Below, piece after piece: positions 1 to 11,875 of a DNA stretch of 64,000 nucleotides. Source of the stretch: Pontederia crassipes (Eukaryota > Streptophyta > Magnoliopsida > Commelinales > Pontederiaceae); contig CM060194.1 of the NCBI GenBank assembly GCA_030549335.1, forward strand, positions 66,376,077-66,440,076, read 5' to 3'. The translations under genes were made by a program, and so were the position numbers. Under the pieces are notes generated by a model, which was not told the origin of the DNA, did not search any database, and was given only the letters and a program-made list of their open reading frames with translations. Every line of letters starts with the position of its first letter. Position 1 is the first letter of the stretch.

Positions 1-1100
1 TTGTATGTAAGCATTTTCTTTTGTTTAATGGTTCTCTTGCCTGTATTACTGCAGACTGCTCCCAGGAGGGCATGACCAGTTGTCTTAGTTGCATTAAAGC
101 TGTGAAAAATGGAAAAACCAGTTACATCTCTCTCCCACCATTTGGTATTGCAACATACAAACTTCAAGGAACCCTGTGGATAATGCCCAACTCTGGCGAC
201 CATGGAAGGTTACAGTCCCTGTTTCATGCTGCGGCCTTGTGGCTGAATCATGTCAGCGTGTATCACCATGATTTTTCTTTTTTTGCTAATCGCAGTGCTA
301 TTCACAAAGCAACCTTCTAGTTTCTTGGAAGCAACAGATCTCGTGCCCCTGATTATACTGTCCTTTGTCTAAAGTGAGGAAATGGGTTGAACCTGAATCT
401 TTATCTTTCCATCTTACATTCTATATCTAGTGCCTCCAGAGAGTAAGCAAAAATGACCTTTGAAAATGTGACTGAGCCTTTGTTATTTGCAATTTGGGCT
501 TTGTAATTTAAACTTGCTGTTCCAGCCTAAATTTCATTACAGTAAAGTTTTATATGTTGTTTAAAAGGAAGTCCTTGCTGATATTTACGTGTTGAAAAAG
601 CATTCATGATGTATGCTTGTGAACAAATAGATTATCTGAAAAGATGGTTTTGATATATGAAGATACTAGACCAGTTTCTTTATCTTGCAACTATGAGCAT
701 TTCAAATTTCAGAATCTTATGTCTGGAATTAACGTATTACTTTCTTGCTGTGTGGATATACAAGTAACGTATTGTGGGGAAGTAGCATACTCGAAAACTT
801 GGTCAGGATACCTTTATTTATTTTTATTCTGATCATTAGTGATCATGCACTCCTTCGTGCTTTCAAATGTTATGCTATTGACATTTTGGATCGTCATTTT
901 AGTGCTGCTGGATTTGCAACATCCAGGTACTTGAAGGCATATGAGAAGACGATGTTGCAAAGTGAGCATTATGTACCAGATGCGTTCAGCTGTGTTTGTA
1001 TGCGCAATAAAGCTCCAAAAAAGTGATGTTAAATAACTTCGTCCTATTGGAACAAGAGGCTTCGCGTCATCTTTTTCAAACGAGCTTTGAAAGCTTGTGT
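1..1100 (+). other. possible 3' UTR or last-exon region of an unidentified gene
   Basis: No protein family is recognisable here. A pyrimidine-rich stretch ending in ctgcag at about 47-52 could be a 3' splice site, and the reading frame after it soon closes. An AATAAA poly(A)-type hexamer lies near 1006. The base composition resembles UTR rather than coding DNA. I infer that the 3' end of a plus-strand gene may enter the window from the left. This is weak, and simple intergenic sequence is an equally good reading. Confidence 0.2.
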
Positions 1101-1967
1101 TTTCTATTATCTTTCCCTGCTATTTTGTGTTATATTCAACATGCTCAGCGCTACTTGGCTCCCGTTTAAAAGACGGTTCATATGAACGTCGATTGGCAGG
1201 TTGTCTTCAGCACTTCTGAAATGGATTTTACTTGCCATTTGCATCGTGAATGCAGGCTCATGGAGCCTGGGATTTATCACACAGCGAAAAACATCTGTGT
1301 TTTTTTTCCTGATTTTTTTTATCATTTTAAGACTGCAAATTGGAGATGTTTTTCAGACAACAGAAACGGATCCAGAATGGTATATACATATACACATATA
1401 TATTATATAGGAGATAAACTAAAAATGATGTATAGAAAATTTGTAGGATTTGTCCATTTTTGACGTTATTGATGAGTATTAGGGACGTTTAAAAGAAGTC
1501 CGCGAATCTGTTAATGGATATAAGGAATATTAGTTTTCCATATGAGATGGACGATTCTGACTCATGTTTGATTCGCACTTTGCAGTTCTCTCTACAGGGG
1601 AGGAACCATTTGAACCGGTGCATGTTCATCAAAGCCATCCATCTCAAATCTGATAGTCAGGAGTTTGTGGACATATAATGCTATTTTCGTTCGTTTAATT
1701 CGATGCAATGCAGAGGAAAAAGTGAATTTTCAAGGTCATGACGACTACGTACTTTCCAGTTCATGATCTCTTCCTGTCGACTGCAACGAACAGGTAGATT
1801 GTCCATTTCGTACGTTGTTTGGTTCGCGGGGATGTTGTCCATTTTGTTCATTCAACCGCATAATAAATACCCCATGAGTCGAACTGAAACTGGAAACCAA
1901 ATTCGGGTTGAAATGCATTCCATCATCGACAGCTGATCGAGCTGAAGTTACGCAAGAATAACAACTG
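1101..1967. other. intergenic, nothing recognised
   Basis: Mixed-composition sequence with short chance reading frames on both strands and a small (TA)n-like stretch near 1381-1410. No domain, terminal repeat or RNA gene was seen. Confidence 0.4.
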
Positions 1968-2651
1968 ATGATTGGTCTCAGTTGCCAACTCACAGAGGCG
2001 ATAAGGAGAGGTTTTAAAAATGAGAAAAGAGCCCCTCCGATCGCGCTGCGTATTTTTTTAACATTTTTTTTATCTCTATCATTCGTAGCGACTTGGACAG
2101 CCGAGATAGAACGACGGCTGCACAGCGGAGGCGGTGGCTGCGCAATGGAGGCGGCAGCGGCTGCACAATGGAGGCGGCAGCGGCTGCACAATGGAAGCGG
2201 CGGCGATTTTGGAAGCGTCGAGGAGGGTGAGGGCGAAGCGAAGGAGGAGGTGGCAGTGGACAGTTGATCTCGGCGGTAAGAGCATTGGAGGCATCGAGGA
2301 GGACGAGAGCGAAGTGGAGAAGGCGGCGGCGGCACAGCAGAGGTGGCGATGGCATAGGAGTCGTCAAGGAGGGCGAGGGTGAAATAAAGGAGGAGGCGGC
2401 CGTGCAGCGGCGACAACATTGAAGGCTTCGAGGAGGCGAAGCGGAGGCAGCGTGCGCGTCGAGGGCCACCCGATCAAAGGCCGATGAGCCCGGGTCAGAG
2501 AGCACCTTGAAGGCATCGGGGATGGTGAGGGTGAGGACGCGGCGGCCGACGAGGAGGTGGGCAGGGAGGAAGAATCGGAGGCGAGCGGTAGACATGAAAA
2601 AGAAAAAAAAGGCCGTCGGATGCCATCCGATGGCTTAAATGGGTTCCACAA
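1968..2651. repeat. GC-rich GGC/GAG triplet-repeat island
   Basis: This 650-bp GC-rich block in AT-rich surroundings is built of imperfect GGC, GAG and GCA triplets. It includes a 24-bp unit (ggaggcggcagcggctgcac plus four bases) repeated about three times at 2117-2190. Long open frames exist on both strands only because the triplet composition lacks stop codons. Their predicted products are Ser/Pro/Arg or Gly/Ala/Arg low-complexity chains. A short hairpin, gccgtcggatgccatccgat, lies at the right edge (about 2610-2632). It may be the edge of an old non-autonomous DNA element or a former 5' UTR/promoter. I do not call a gene. Confidence 0.5.
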
Positions 2652-2834
2652 GCTGCTTAATTAGTGCAGTGACTCCTTTCTCTTTAAAAATAGTTAATAA
2701 GTACATTAATTTAAAAATAGTTAATTATATAAAATACGTTTTAATTTTTAATAGCTTAGTAAGTACATAACATGAGGTTATACATTTTTTGTACCTTTTT
2801 CTCAGTTGGTTATACATTTTTTTAAGGATTTAAT

Positions 2835-3309
2835 TGTTGGAGTTGGTGAATACTTCAGGACACCTTGTTTTTCACATCGGTTTCGCCCACGTGAGCTTAG
2901 AGGAATTTGGGTATTATCCAATTACATGTGCTGCTTGCGTACGAACAAATGGGAGGTTCGGGGGGCACCGCCCCTCGACGCGGTCCCGCTCGTCGGTGAG
3001 CGGGCGGGGGTTCGAGGGCAACGCCCTCGAAACTTAAACGGATTTTGGGTTTTTGTTTAGTCGGTCTGTGTGATTCGGATTATGTTTTTTCTCTATTTTG
3101 TTCGGGTTTTAAACCCATTTGGAAGAGATTATTTATAGCTTATTTTCAGATGTAATCTGTGTGGTGGTTATAATCAAAACGATATAGTGGAACCTCTATG
3201 CAGCATGTAGCCCTAATCTCAATTATGAACCTGGATAATTCGTGTGTCTTCTCTATTTTTCTGCAATTTCTTTGCGATCTTCTCTTCCTGTTCTCGAATT
3301 TTTCCATCA
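2835..3309 (+). mobile_element. probable solo LTR of a Ty1/Copia-type retrotransposon
   Basis: The block starts TGTTGG and ends CA. It is flanked by ttaat (2830-2834) and ctaat (3310-3314), a 4-of-5 match that fits a target duplication. Inside lies the GGGGGTTCGAGGGCAACGCC-type GC block (about 2950-3035). It is followed by a run ending in 'ctctatgcagcatgtagcc...cctggataattcgtgtg', which resembles the R/U5 portion of many plant Copia LTRs. No internal region follows, so a solo LTR is the simplest reading. The family assignment rests on remembered LTR layout, not on a search. Confidence 0.5.
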
Positions 3310-3456
3310 CTAATGACCTATAATTATTTTCAAAACTTTGAAGTTGGTCATGAATTTATTATTATGATGATAATATGTGTTTTTTATTATTAATAAGCAC
3401 CCTTTAAACTTTTGAAATTTAATCAATATTATCATGTTTTATGATAGTTCTTTTCA

Positions 3457-3656
3457 ACAACAACAATAACAACAAAGCCTTATCCCACTAGGTGGGATCG
3501 GCTACATGGATCATACGACGCCATTCCGTTCTTAACACAATATATTCGTTGATCCATGTTCATAAGATTCGACATGATTTTATGCTGGCTGTCGGGGCCT
3601 AACACAACCCTCCTCCTTTATCCGGACTTGAGACCGACTATAAAATATAGGCGGAG
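3457..3656 (-). mobile_element. SINE (Au-like 3' end) with perfect 19-bp target-site duplication
   Basis: On the minus strand the element ends in GATCCATGTAGCCGATCCCA and GGGATAAGGCTTTGTTGTT followed by a TTG-rich tail. This is the familiar 3' end of Au-type plant SINEs. The 19-mer tttatgatagttcttttca stands on both sides, at 3438-3456 and 3657-3675, with no mismatch. The tail abuts the left copy, as expected for LINE-mediated insertion of a minus-strand SINE. A second, shorter copy of the same 3' end lies at 57,999-58,066. Confidence 0.8.
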
Positions 3657-3675
3657 TTTATGATAGTTCTTTTCA

Positions 3676-6214
3676 TGATCTATTATTTATTAGACATATA
3701 TATATACCTTCTAAATTAAGTTTACTATATAAAAGTATGGAACCTCTATAAGGTTATATTTTTTTCTAAGTTGACAATGTACCGTTTGCGTGAAATGACA
3801 ATCCTGCCTGTATGGATCATCTATCGTGGTTATATGACTTATACTTCCTTTAGAGTTTGTCCTTCTTAATTATATATATAAAATATAGTAAGTCACATAA
3901 TCACATTATAATTATGAAAATTAAATTTTCTATAATATGCTATATATATATATTACTCCAGTTGAGTTACATTATTGACAAAAGGGTATTTTATAAAAGA
4001 TTCTTTTTAAGTAAATTATATGATTGTTTAAATTGATAGTATATTACTTGCGCATAATTTAACAATTGATAATTCTTAAGTTAAGTAGTGTAGATTATTG
4101 AATAATATTAAGTTGTAATGCAGTAAACCACTCTAAAGTAATATCATGGATTGTGTTAAACTATACTATATATTTCGTTACGGTGCAACCAAGGGCGGAC
4201 CTAAGACCCGACAAGTAATGGGTGCAAATTAAAAATTTTAGCAATGTTATTTAATCATATAAATAAGAATACACTATAAGGTAATTAAGAATGTCAAAAT
4301 TAAAAATAAGAATTCACATCACGACATACATACTAGGTTTTTGACATAATTAGATAATTACTTAAGTGAAAATGTGAGAATTTACACATTATAAAACCAT
4401 TACAATTATAAAATAGATACATCATGATAATTGTATTTAAAAATTATAACTACATACGAATCATGAGAGGCAAATAAAAGTTAATAAAAGTATATAGGGT
4501 GAAAAGAATATATGTATGTTAATGAAATTTCAAAATGAACTCCCCAATATCTTCTGATAAAAATTATTAAAATCAAATATATAACAAAATAATTGGATAG
4601 AAAAGAGCTTTTTCCTTTCAACTATAATTTTTTTTCCAAAATTCTACAGAAAATACAGCAAGATATATTTTCTTTGTAATTAGTTTTATTTATCATATTG
4701 TAGCACGTTTACTTTTATCTTAATGATCTTTGTAACAAAAAAAAATGAGAAGAAAAGACTTATAGAAATAAATTGTACTTCATTTTATTTAGAGTAGAAA
4801 ATAATGTTACAAAGGAATTTTATAAGAGTTTATCTCAATAAATAATTAGTATGTATAATATTCAAACCAATAAAAGATACTAATAAAAAACTAATGCTTT
4901 CCTTCGGTGAGCTCAAAGGACAAGCTTAACTCAAACTAAATTAAGGAACCTGATGCACAGTAGACTTGTCCCTTGTATTCAGCGTACGTCTTCTTGGGAT
5001 CAGAGCCCTCTTAATGCTGATTCCTTTTGTTTCCTTAGCCAATTATACATACTCGCTTTTATAAAATATCAGCATCTGCTTTTTGTCTGCTTGATATTAA
5101 CCTTGTCGATGACTGGATTTAATCCAAGTAGTGTTCCACTTTCTTATTAATTAATAGCTTTGCGTAATGTACGATTTTATAGATAAATTTCGATTTTTCC
5201 TCTCCAACTTTATTTCCGATCTACTGTCCTCAACTTTATCTCCTTTTCTCGATTTATTCTCAAATTTTATTTTGTTACAGAATTGTCCTCCAACCTTTTA
5301 TAAAAATTCACCCACAATTTCGTCAATTTTCTTTTTTTTTTTAAAAAGCATCTTGTGCATGGGTGAGTTATTGTCAATGTTATCAAAATCGGACTGAACT
5401 AACCGGTCATTCGATTCAATTTGATGTCAAAATTTTTTTTAGCATTGAACTTAAAAAAATCGATTGAGTTCAACTCAAATTTTGAAAAATAAAATTTAAA
5501 AATGATAAAAATAGGAAAATTAAAAAAGAAAAAAAGAAAAGGATTATAAGAAATGTAAGAAAGGAAAAAATATGATATGTATACAATTAAATATGAACTA
5601 AAATAAAAATTATGTATTTAAAATTAAATAACATTAAAATAAAAATTTATCAAAGGGTATAAATAAAGGAAATACGAAAGAAAGTGTTATGAAAAATAAA
5701 TAAGAATAATTTAAAATAAAATTTATTAATATAGCATCTATCATCAATAAATAATAGATATTAAATTAATAATAATCTATTTATATTTATATATTAATTA
5801 TTATTATTTATCATTGCTAAAACTTTTAATAAATAAAAATTTTTGTTATATTAATTTTTAATATTATTAATAAGTTATTAGTACAATATTCATATTCTAT
5901 ATCATATAACTTATATTATATCTTTATAATTATTATAAATAATATTATTTAGAAAAAACTTGGTTCAATTGGGGTCCAATCGCGACCATAAAGATTTCGG
6001 TTCTGAAACATTGGTTATTGAATAAGATGATGTGCGGACGAAATGTATCTTTATGAATTCGTCATCAAATCACTGCAAGATATGTTCTTTATAAAGTTTT
6101 ATTCTTGCCTTCTCTTCCAGCTTACGAATTTTTTTATGCTTGTTTCAGAAGTAATGTAGTACTAACTCGCGAATATATATATATAACTAAGATCAACACC
6201 AGGTTGGCTAAGAA
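3676..6214. other. AT-rich intergenic spacer with eroded repeats
   Basis: Strongly AT-rich, with no coding potential that I can support. Two weak repeat hints exist. At 4187-4231, 'aagggcggacctaagac...aatgggtgc' resembles the terminus of some plant hAT-like elements, but no matching right end was seen. At 5375-6014, 'caatgttatcaaaatcgg' at the left is roughly inverted at the right as 'gaaacattg', and could be the ends of a decayed non-autonomous DNA element. Confidence 0.4.
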
Positions 6215-6286
6215 GCACTTGCATTTGATCTCATTAATTGCTTGCTTCTGCGAGAGTGAAGGGAAGGAAAGAAAAAAAAAAGGAAA

Positions 6287-9200
6287 ATGGTAATGGTGCT
6301 GGATGCCTTTGCTGGAAACCTGGCAGAGAAGCTGATGAGCTTTGTTGAGGAGGAAATGAGCGGGCCGCTTGGCGTGACGAACGATGTCAAGAAGCTGCAG
6401 CGGAGATTGGAGGGACTCAGAGGCTTCCTTGAACACGCAGAGCAGAGTAGGATCGCTGCAGTCGCGAGGGAGCTCAGGGATGTCATGTATGATGCCGATG
6501 ACATACTGGAGACGTGCATGATGCAAGCGGGTAAATTACTAGAAGTTGAGCATCAGCTTCCGTCATTGGTGGTACGCTCGCCGTTTAAGAATAAGTTTTT
6601 GTCTTGCTTTCGTTGTTTGAAATACTGCAATAAAGTTGGCCATGACATAATGAAACTTAATAAAAGAATAGATGAGATAAAAACAAGAGTTGCACGCACT
6701 GGTGATGATTGGAGCGAGGGAGGCGTCAGTGATCACCATGATCTTGTCTCTACTCGTCGTCAGACGTCTCCTGTCCAGGACGTCTCGAGTTTTGTAGGGT
6801 CACAAATTGAAGAAGCTGCACAAAACTTAATCGATTTCATAGTTACGCATCAGCATTATTCAGACTCTCAATTTTATGCGATCACCGGGATGAGTGGAAT
6901 GAATCGGCAAAACAACCTTAGCACGAAGAATCTATAATGATGAGAGGATAAGTATCATTTTTAGCGATGGGAAGTCCAACTTCTCGAGTCGAAGAGTTTG
7001 GTTACGCGTCTCTAAGGAATATTCTGAGATGGAGTTGCTTAAAGAGATGGCTAGAAACCTAGGGGGAAGTGACATGGGAAATAGGGAAGAATTAGAACAT
7101 AGACTGGCCTTACTCCTTCCACAAAACTTGTTTCTTGTACTAGATGATATATGGAGCGCAGATGTATGGCATAATATATTGAACTACCCATTGCAATGGA
7201 TGACACACACGTACTGTACGATCTTACTTACCACCAGAGATGAAAACGTAGCTAAGAGTTTGAGTGCAAGTTGCATTCACCATGTGGACAGAATGGACAA
7301 TGAGAGTTGTTGGAAGTTATTGTGCAAGGAGATATTTGAGGATGGAGAGGAATATGCAATTGAAAGTTTAAGAGAAATTGGATCTAGAATTGTTGAGAAA
7401 TGTGATGGTCTTCCTCTTGCCATTAAGGCCATTGCAGGTGTTGTGAGGTCCAAAGATAAAAATGTAACGGTGTGGGAAAAAGTTCTGAGAAGTGCAATGT
7501 GGCCTAGAAGCCAAATCAATAATGTAATACCAGGGGTGCTTTATTTGAGCTATAATGATTTACCACCGAAGCTGAAACAATGTTTTCTCTATTCCTCGTT
7601 CATATCTGCTCGAGGAGAGATGACTAGAGATGATCTTGTGAGTTATTTAATTGATGAAGGTTTGATAGCAACGAAGGAAGACACTTTGATGGAGGATGCG
7701 GCTGAGGACTGCTATTTTGAACTATTGAAGAGAAACCTCGTACAACCATCCCCTCCTCATAGTGTAAATGCAGTCATTTACTATGCATGACCTTTATCGA
7801 TCTCTTGGTCAGTTCTTGATGGAGGAAGAATCAAGTTGTACGCGCGAGGTGAATCAGATGGTTCGTTCGTGGCCCTTACTCAAGTTGCGTCGCTTGCTAA
7901 TGATAGCAAATGACGACACAGAAACATTTAGGCTCCCTGATGGTGTAACAGAACCAAAGCATCTGAGAGCCCTCTTCGTCTACGAGTGCTCAATTCAGGA
8001 CGTCTTGTTTGAAAAGATGTACAACCTTCGCATCTTGGTGCTTCGGGACTCCAAGATTGAGGAGCTTCCTGATTCCATAGGCTACCTTTTCCACTTGCGG
8101 CACCTGGACATAGACCGAACAAACGTAAAAGAAATACCAAACTCAATAGGGCGCCTTTCAAATCTCCAAACGCTGAGAGCCGGTGAATGTGAACTTTTGC
8201 ATCAGCTTCCTAAAACTGTCACGAGGTTGCACAGGCTTAGGTTTGCCGGCACACCACTAACTCATGTACCCAAGGGAATTGGCATTTTAAAGAATCTGCA
8301 TACACTGAGGGGGCTAATCATTGGCGACGATGGCGTGGTCTCGAGCCAGCAAGAAGAAAGAGGTTGCGACTTAGGCGAGCTCCAACATCTGTCCAACCTC
8401 AGAAAGTTGCTGCTGTGCGAGTTGCATAGGTCCAGAGGCAAAAGTGCAGCTTCAGCACTTGCAAATAAACGCTTGCTCACGCACTTGGTTCTATCACAAG
8501 GAGCACAGATTCTGGACAGGAACGGGGAAGAAATCCTAAGAACCCAAAACTTATACGACGATCTCACTCCACCATCCGCCCTCCGGACCCTTGCCATCAG
8601 CAACTTTCCTGGTCTCGAGTTTCCAAGATGGATGATGCCACCTTCATTGAGCGCTTCTTTCCCCGACCTGACGTCTTTGAAGATTTCGAATGCTGCATCA
8701 TGCAAGGAGCTTCCTCCGCAACTGAGCCAGCTACCGCAGTTGAGAGATCTTTATATCGAAGGAGCTGAAGCCGTCACTACGTTCGGGCCCCAATTCTTCT
8801 CATCCGCGCCAGCAACGGGCGTCGCATTCCCGAATCTTGAGTACATGGATATTAGGACAATGCCGAACTGGGAAGACTGGCCGTCGTCATCAGGTAATCA
8901 ACAGGCCAATCCAAAGCAGCTGCTTCCTAAATTGCACCGAATCAGACTTGTCGATTGTCCAAAGCTGAAAGCCCTCCCGGAGTGCTTGTCTCTTGCCACC
9001 AACTTAAAGAAGTTGTATATCAGAAATTTCCCTAAATTGGCAAAAATCGACGATTTCCCCTTCTTGGAAGAACTGTAATTTAGAGGATTGCGAGGGGCTG
9101 GCGAGATTGTCTGACCTTCCTTCGTTGAGGCTGATTGATATGGAGGAAAGCCCGATATTGGATCTCGTAGATAATATTCATGCACTGCAGCAACTGTACC

Positions 9201-9526
9201 TTTGTACTTATTCTCAATCCCTCCTGCCTTGGTTGTCGCCGTTGGTCCAACAGCCCACTTTCAGAAAGCTTGATATGTTCTGCACTCCGGCACTGCTCAA
9301 AAGCTGCGTGGAAGGTGGTCCGAATTGGCACATCATTCAAAAGATTCCAAATGTTAACATTGAAGCCTTAGATGGTCGTGAATACATGTACTACACCATG
9401 GATCCACGCAGTTATTGCGCGCGTGTAGGCGTAAGTTTTCTCTTACTCTACCCTTTTTTTTTTTTTGGATCTTGCCTCCGTCAACATTTTTATTTGATAA
9501 ATTGGTGGTTTATTTATTTAGTTTAG
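6287..9526 (+). pseudogene. NLR1: CC-NB-ARC-LRR resistance-gene homologue, frameshifted
   Basis: Intracellular immune-receptor family (Rx-type CC, NB-ARC, LRR), encoded in one exon of about 1,080 codons, which is normal for the class. Start 6287 (MVMVLDAF) is preceded by a 5' UTR shared with NLR2. The CC domain spans about 6287-6720, with YDADDILE as the EDVID-like motif. The NB-ARC shows a P-loop at about 6885-6926, kinase-2 LFLVLDDIW (about 7128-7154), RNBS-B ILLTTRDENVA, GLPLA (about 7401-7430), RNBS-D CFLYSSF and MHD (7783-7791). The LRR runs from about 7900 to 9400. Three lesions break it: a 4-bp tandem duplication (gaatgaat, 6897-6904) inside the P-loop, a +1/-2 shift at about 7770-7780 just before MHD, and a +1 in taattta at 9076-9082 that creates a stop. 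No other internal stops were seen, so decay is recent. Assembly error is possible for the two single-base shifts and less likely for the duplication. Confidence 0.88.
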
Positions 9527-10030
9527 CCTAATGTCTCTTCCATCACATTTTTGAACACACTTGGAAGAATTGTGATGAAAAGAAGGATTACAATTCAAAA
9601 ACATCCCCAATTTTGTGGACATGGCGTCCTTTGAAATGATAAACAGAGGTGCCATGCATAATTCTCATCAAATTAAATGACACGAGAACATCCCGAAGGG
9701 CCTAGCTAGTTAAGGGTTCTCTTACATGTACACTTAGAGGGGATTGTTATACATCAACTTTGTAGGGCAAATTATACGAATGGTTCCCAATTTTGAGTCG
9801 ATTTCCAGTTAGTCCCTCAACTTCAATTTATAATCAGAACGTCATCCATCTTTCACTTTCTTGCACGCCTAGTCCTCTTGATCGGTGATCACAGATTCTT
9901 CGGTTGTCTTGCTGACGTGGCCGACTTTCTCTCTCATCCACATTAGCTTAAGTTGACCATATCAGCTTAAAAATTTTAAAAATTAATAAAAACATATGAA
10001 AATGTCCACGTCATTAAAAAAATAAAGAAA
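9527..10030. other. NLR1 3' flank and spacer
   Basis: The first part (about 9430-9540) aligns by eye with the 3' flank of NLR2 at 63,050-63,135 (both contain a 'cgtcaacattttt...tttgata' run), so it is NLR1 3' UTR. From about 9760 the sequence carries the phrase 'cagttagtccctcaacttcaattta', which I recall as part of a common plant interspersed repeat. No gene was seen. Confidence 0.45.
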
Positions 10031-10037
10031 AAGAGTT

Positions 10038-10216
10038 GGAGAGAGAGAGGGAGGGGGCGATCGCCCCCCTCCGATCGAGCTCGTCCAGCTCCGACGAGTC
10101 GTCCAGAATGCGAGAGAGAGAAGGAAGGGGGCGACCGCCCCCCTCCAGTCTAGCTCGCCGACCTCCGACGAGCTCGACCGGAGGGGGGCGGTCGCCCCCC
10201 TCCCTCTCTCTCTCAC
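10038..10216. repeat. GC-rich foldback with three GGGGGCG..CGCCCCC palindromes
   Basis: A (GA)n-rich left arm with a 16-bp perfect palindrome, gggggcgatcgccccc (10,053-10,068), is repeated in inverted form at the right as gggggcggtcgccccc plus a (CT)n arm (about 10,183-10,216). A third near-palindrome, gggggcgaccgccccc, lies between them (about 10,128-10,143). The outer arms match over roughly 45 bp (gagagagagg..cccctccgatcgagctcgtc against its reverse complement). This fits a small foldback or MITE-like repeat. No TSD was identified. Confidence 0.6.
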
Positions 10217-10489
10217 CGTGCGGGATGATTAAATTATAAAATGATAAATAAGTAAAGTTCTTAAGACGGATTAAGATTACTTAAATTATTGACCTCTACA
10301 CTAAGTAAATCAAATTATCTTAAGTTTATCAAAACTTAGGATCACAAACACTAAGTTAATTTTCAATTCAAAAATATACTAAGTTGCATTAAGTTGTACA
10401 TATGAGATTTGCACTTTTGGCTCATAGGATAGGATCCTGGCCATCCTAAATAAAAAAACCAAACATATACATCATTTTAGCAATAAACA

Positions 10490-11875
10490 AATACAGTCTT
10501 CCTCACCCATGGTCGATAACAAACTCTTCTTATCATAAGGTAGCTCCTTGCTGGAAGTTAATTTTACTGCTTGTATGATATAAAGCTTGGCCTTCACAAG
10601 CTAATTGGGAATGGTTGTACTACTTATATTTTTACTGATCCTTGGATTTTTAATAGTCCTTTATACTTAATGCCTACTTTTATTAACTTGGACCACCTGG
10701 ATTTTATATTAAGGATTGAAGATCTTATATTAAATGCTGCATGGGACTATTGGAAACTAACTTTTCATTTTGGCTCTGATCTAATTGATAAGATTTCTAA
10801 AATAAACTTGCATGACATGTGGATCTAATCGTCGAATTCCGACGGTCAAATCAGTATACAACTTTATAAGTAGGCCCCCTTTAAGGATGGTCTAGATGAA
10901 AAGACTTGTGGAAGATAAAGGCTCCCCCGAAGATACTCCATTTCCTTTGGAAACCTGCTCACCATCATCTTCACGCTACTGAGATGCTTGCTCATTTTCA
11001 TAACGCCATTAAACCTTTTTGTACACTTTGAAATCACTCTGGTTTTTCTCTTGTTCTTTGAATGCTCATTTGCTACCCAAAGCTGGAATTTGTGCCAACT
11101 TAGAACCCATTACACTTTTAACTACTTCCCTTCATGGATGGATGGGGACTGGATTCTTGAGGGGAACACCTTGGAGTATCTAATTTAACACTTTTAACCC
11201 ATTCTTTGCCTTTGGAGTATCTGGAGAGCCCGCAACGATTCCCATTTTTGCTATGTTCAGACAACCGTGACTATCATTTGGGAAAGAGTTTTGGCTAGCT
11301 CTCATGAGTTGCATCTGATCTACAATCCTGAGGGTACTTCCCCATCTAGCCCAAGCTGAGTGCGAAGGGAGCCGCCAGCAGCCGATGTTTCAAGTTAAAC
11401 ACCGATGGCTCTTTTGTGAACCAGGGTTGTTTGGGTGGTGCAGGTTTCTTGCTTAGGCTTCCTTTATCTTCGCATGTACTATCACTTAGTGTTTCTCGTA
11501 GGCATTGGAAGCTGAATCCAGAGGCCTTTTGGAGGGACTCCGCTACTGTGCTAATCAAGTATTCCATAGCATTCAAGTTGAAACCAACTCGGAATTACTT
11601 ACAGCAATGATCGACAAAGCACAAGAGACTCATTGGAGGATACATGCCATTGTCTGGGACATTTGGGAGATTACCTCAAATTTTGCTTTTTTTTCTTGTA
11701 ATCACATTAGTCGCAATGCAAATGGTGCGATTCATTTTTTTGCCAGCATCGCCCGGCGATCACAAGACGATCATTTTTGGGAAGAAGATCACCTAGGGAC
11801 TCCTTCAAATATTGTATGAGGAAGCAAACTCTCTAACTACTTAATATAATTTTCATCATTTCAAAAAAAAAAAAA
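10490..11875 (+). mobile_element. 5'-truncated L1-type LINE (zf-RVT and RNase H region)
   Basis: Only the 3' part of the second ORF of a plant L1-type LINE remains. About 10,571-10,828 encodes the post-RT segment with IGNGCTTYIFTDPW, the usual IGNG..IWTDPW block. About 10,905-11,160 encodes a decayed zinc-binding domain (KAPPKILHFLWKPAHH). About 11,380-11,810 encodes an RNase H fold of the RVT_3 type, starting KLNTDGSF and continuing ALEAESRGLLEGL, ETNSELL and HISRNANGAIH. Frames are broken by several shifts. It ends in a 13-base poly(A) at about 11,862-11,874. Orientation is plus. No convincing target duplication was found. Confidence 0.8.

Noticed and set aside
2014-2651. Overlapping 190-220-codon open frames on the minus strand
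   Set aside because: All arise from GGC/GAG triplet composition without stops. The predicted products are low-complexity Ser/Pro/Arg chains with no domain.
4187-4231. hAT-like terminal sequence (aagggcggacct...aatgggtgc)
   Set aside because: No inverted partner or 8-bp duplication found. The resemblance is from memory only.
5375-6014. Decayed MITE with ends caatgttatcaaaatcgg and inverted gaaacattg
   Set aside because: The inverted match is short and imperfect, and no target duplication was seen.
10036-10239. Arg/Pro-rich open frames on both strands
   Set aside because: By-product of the GC-rich foldback palindromes.
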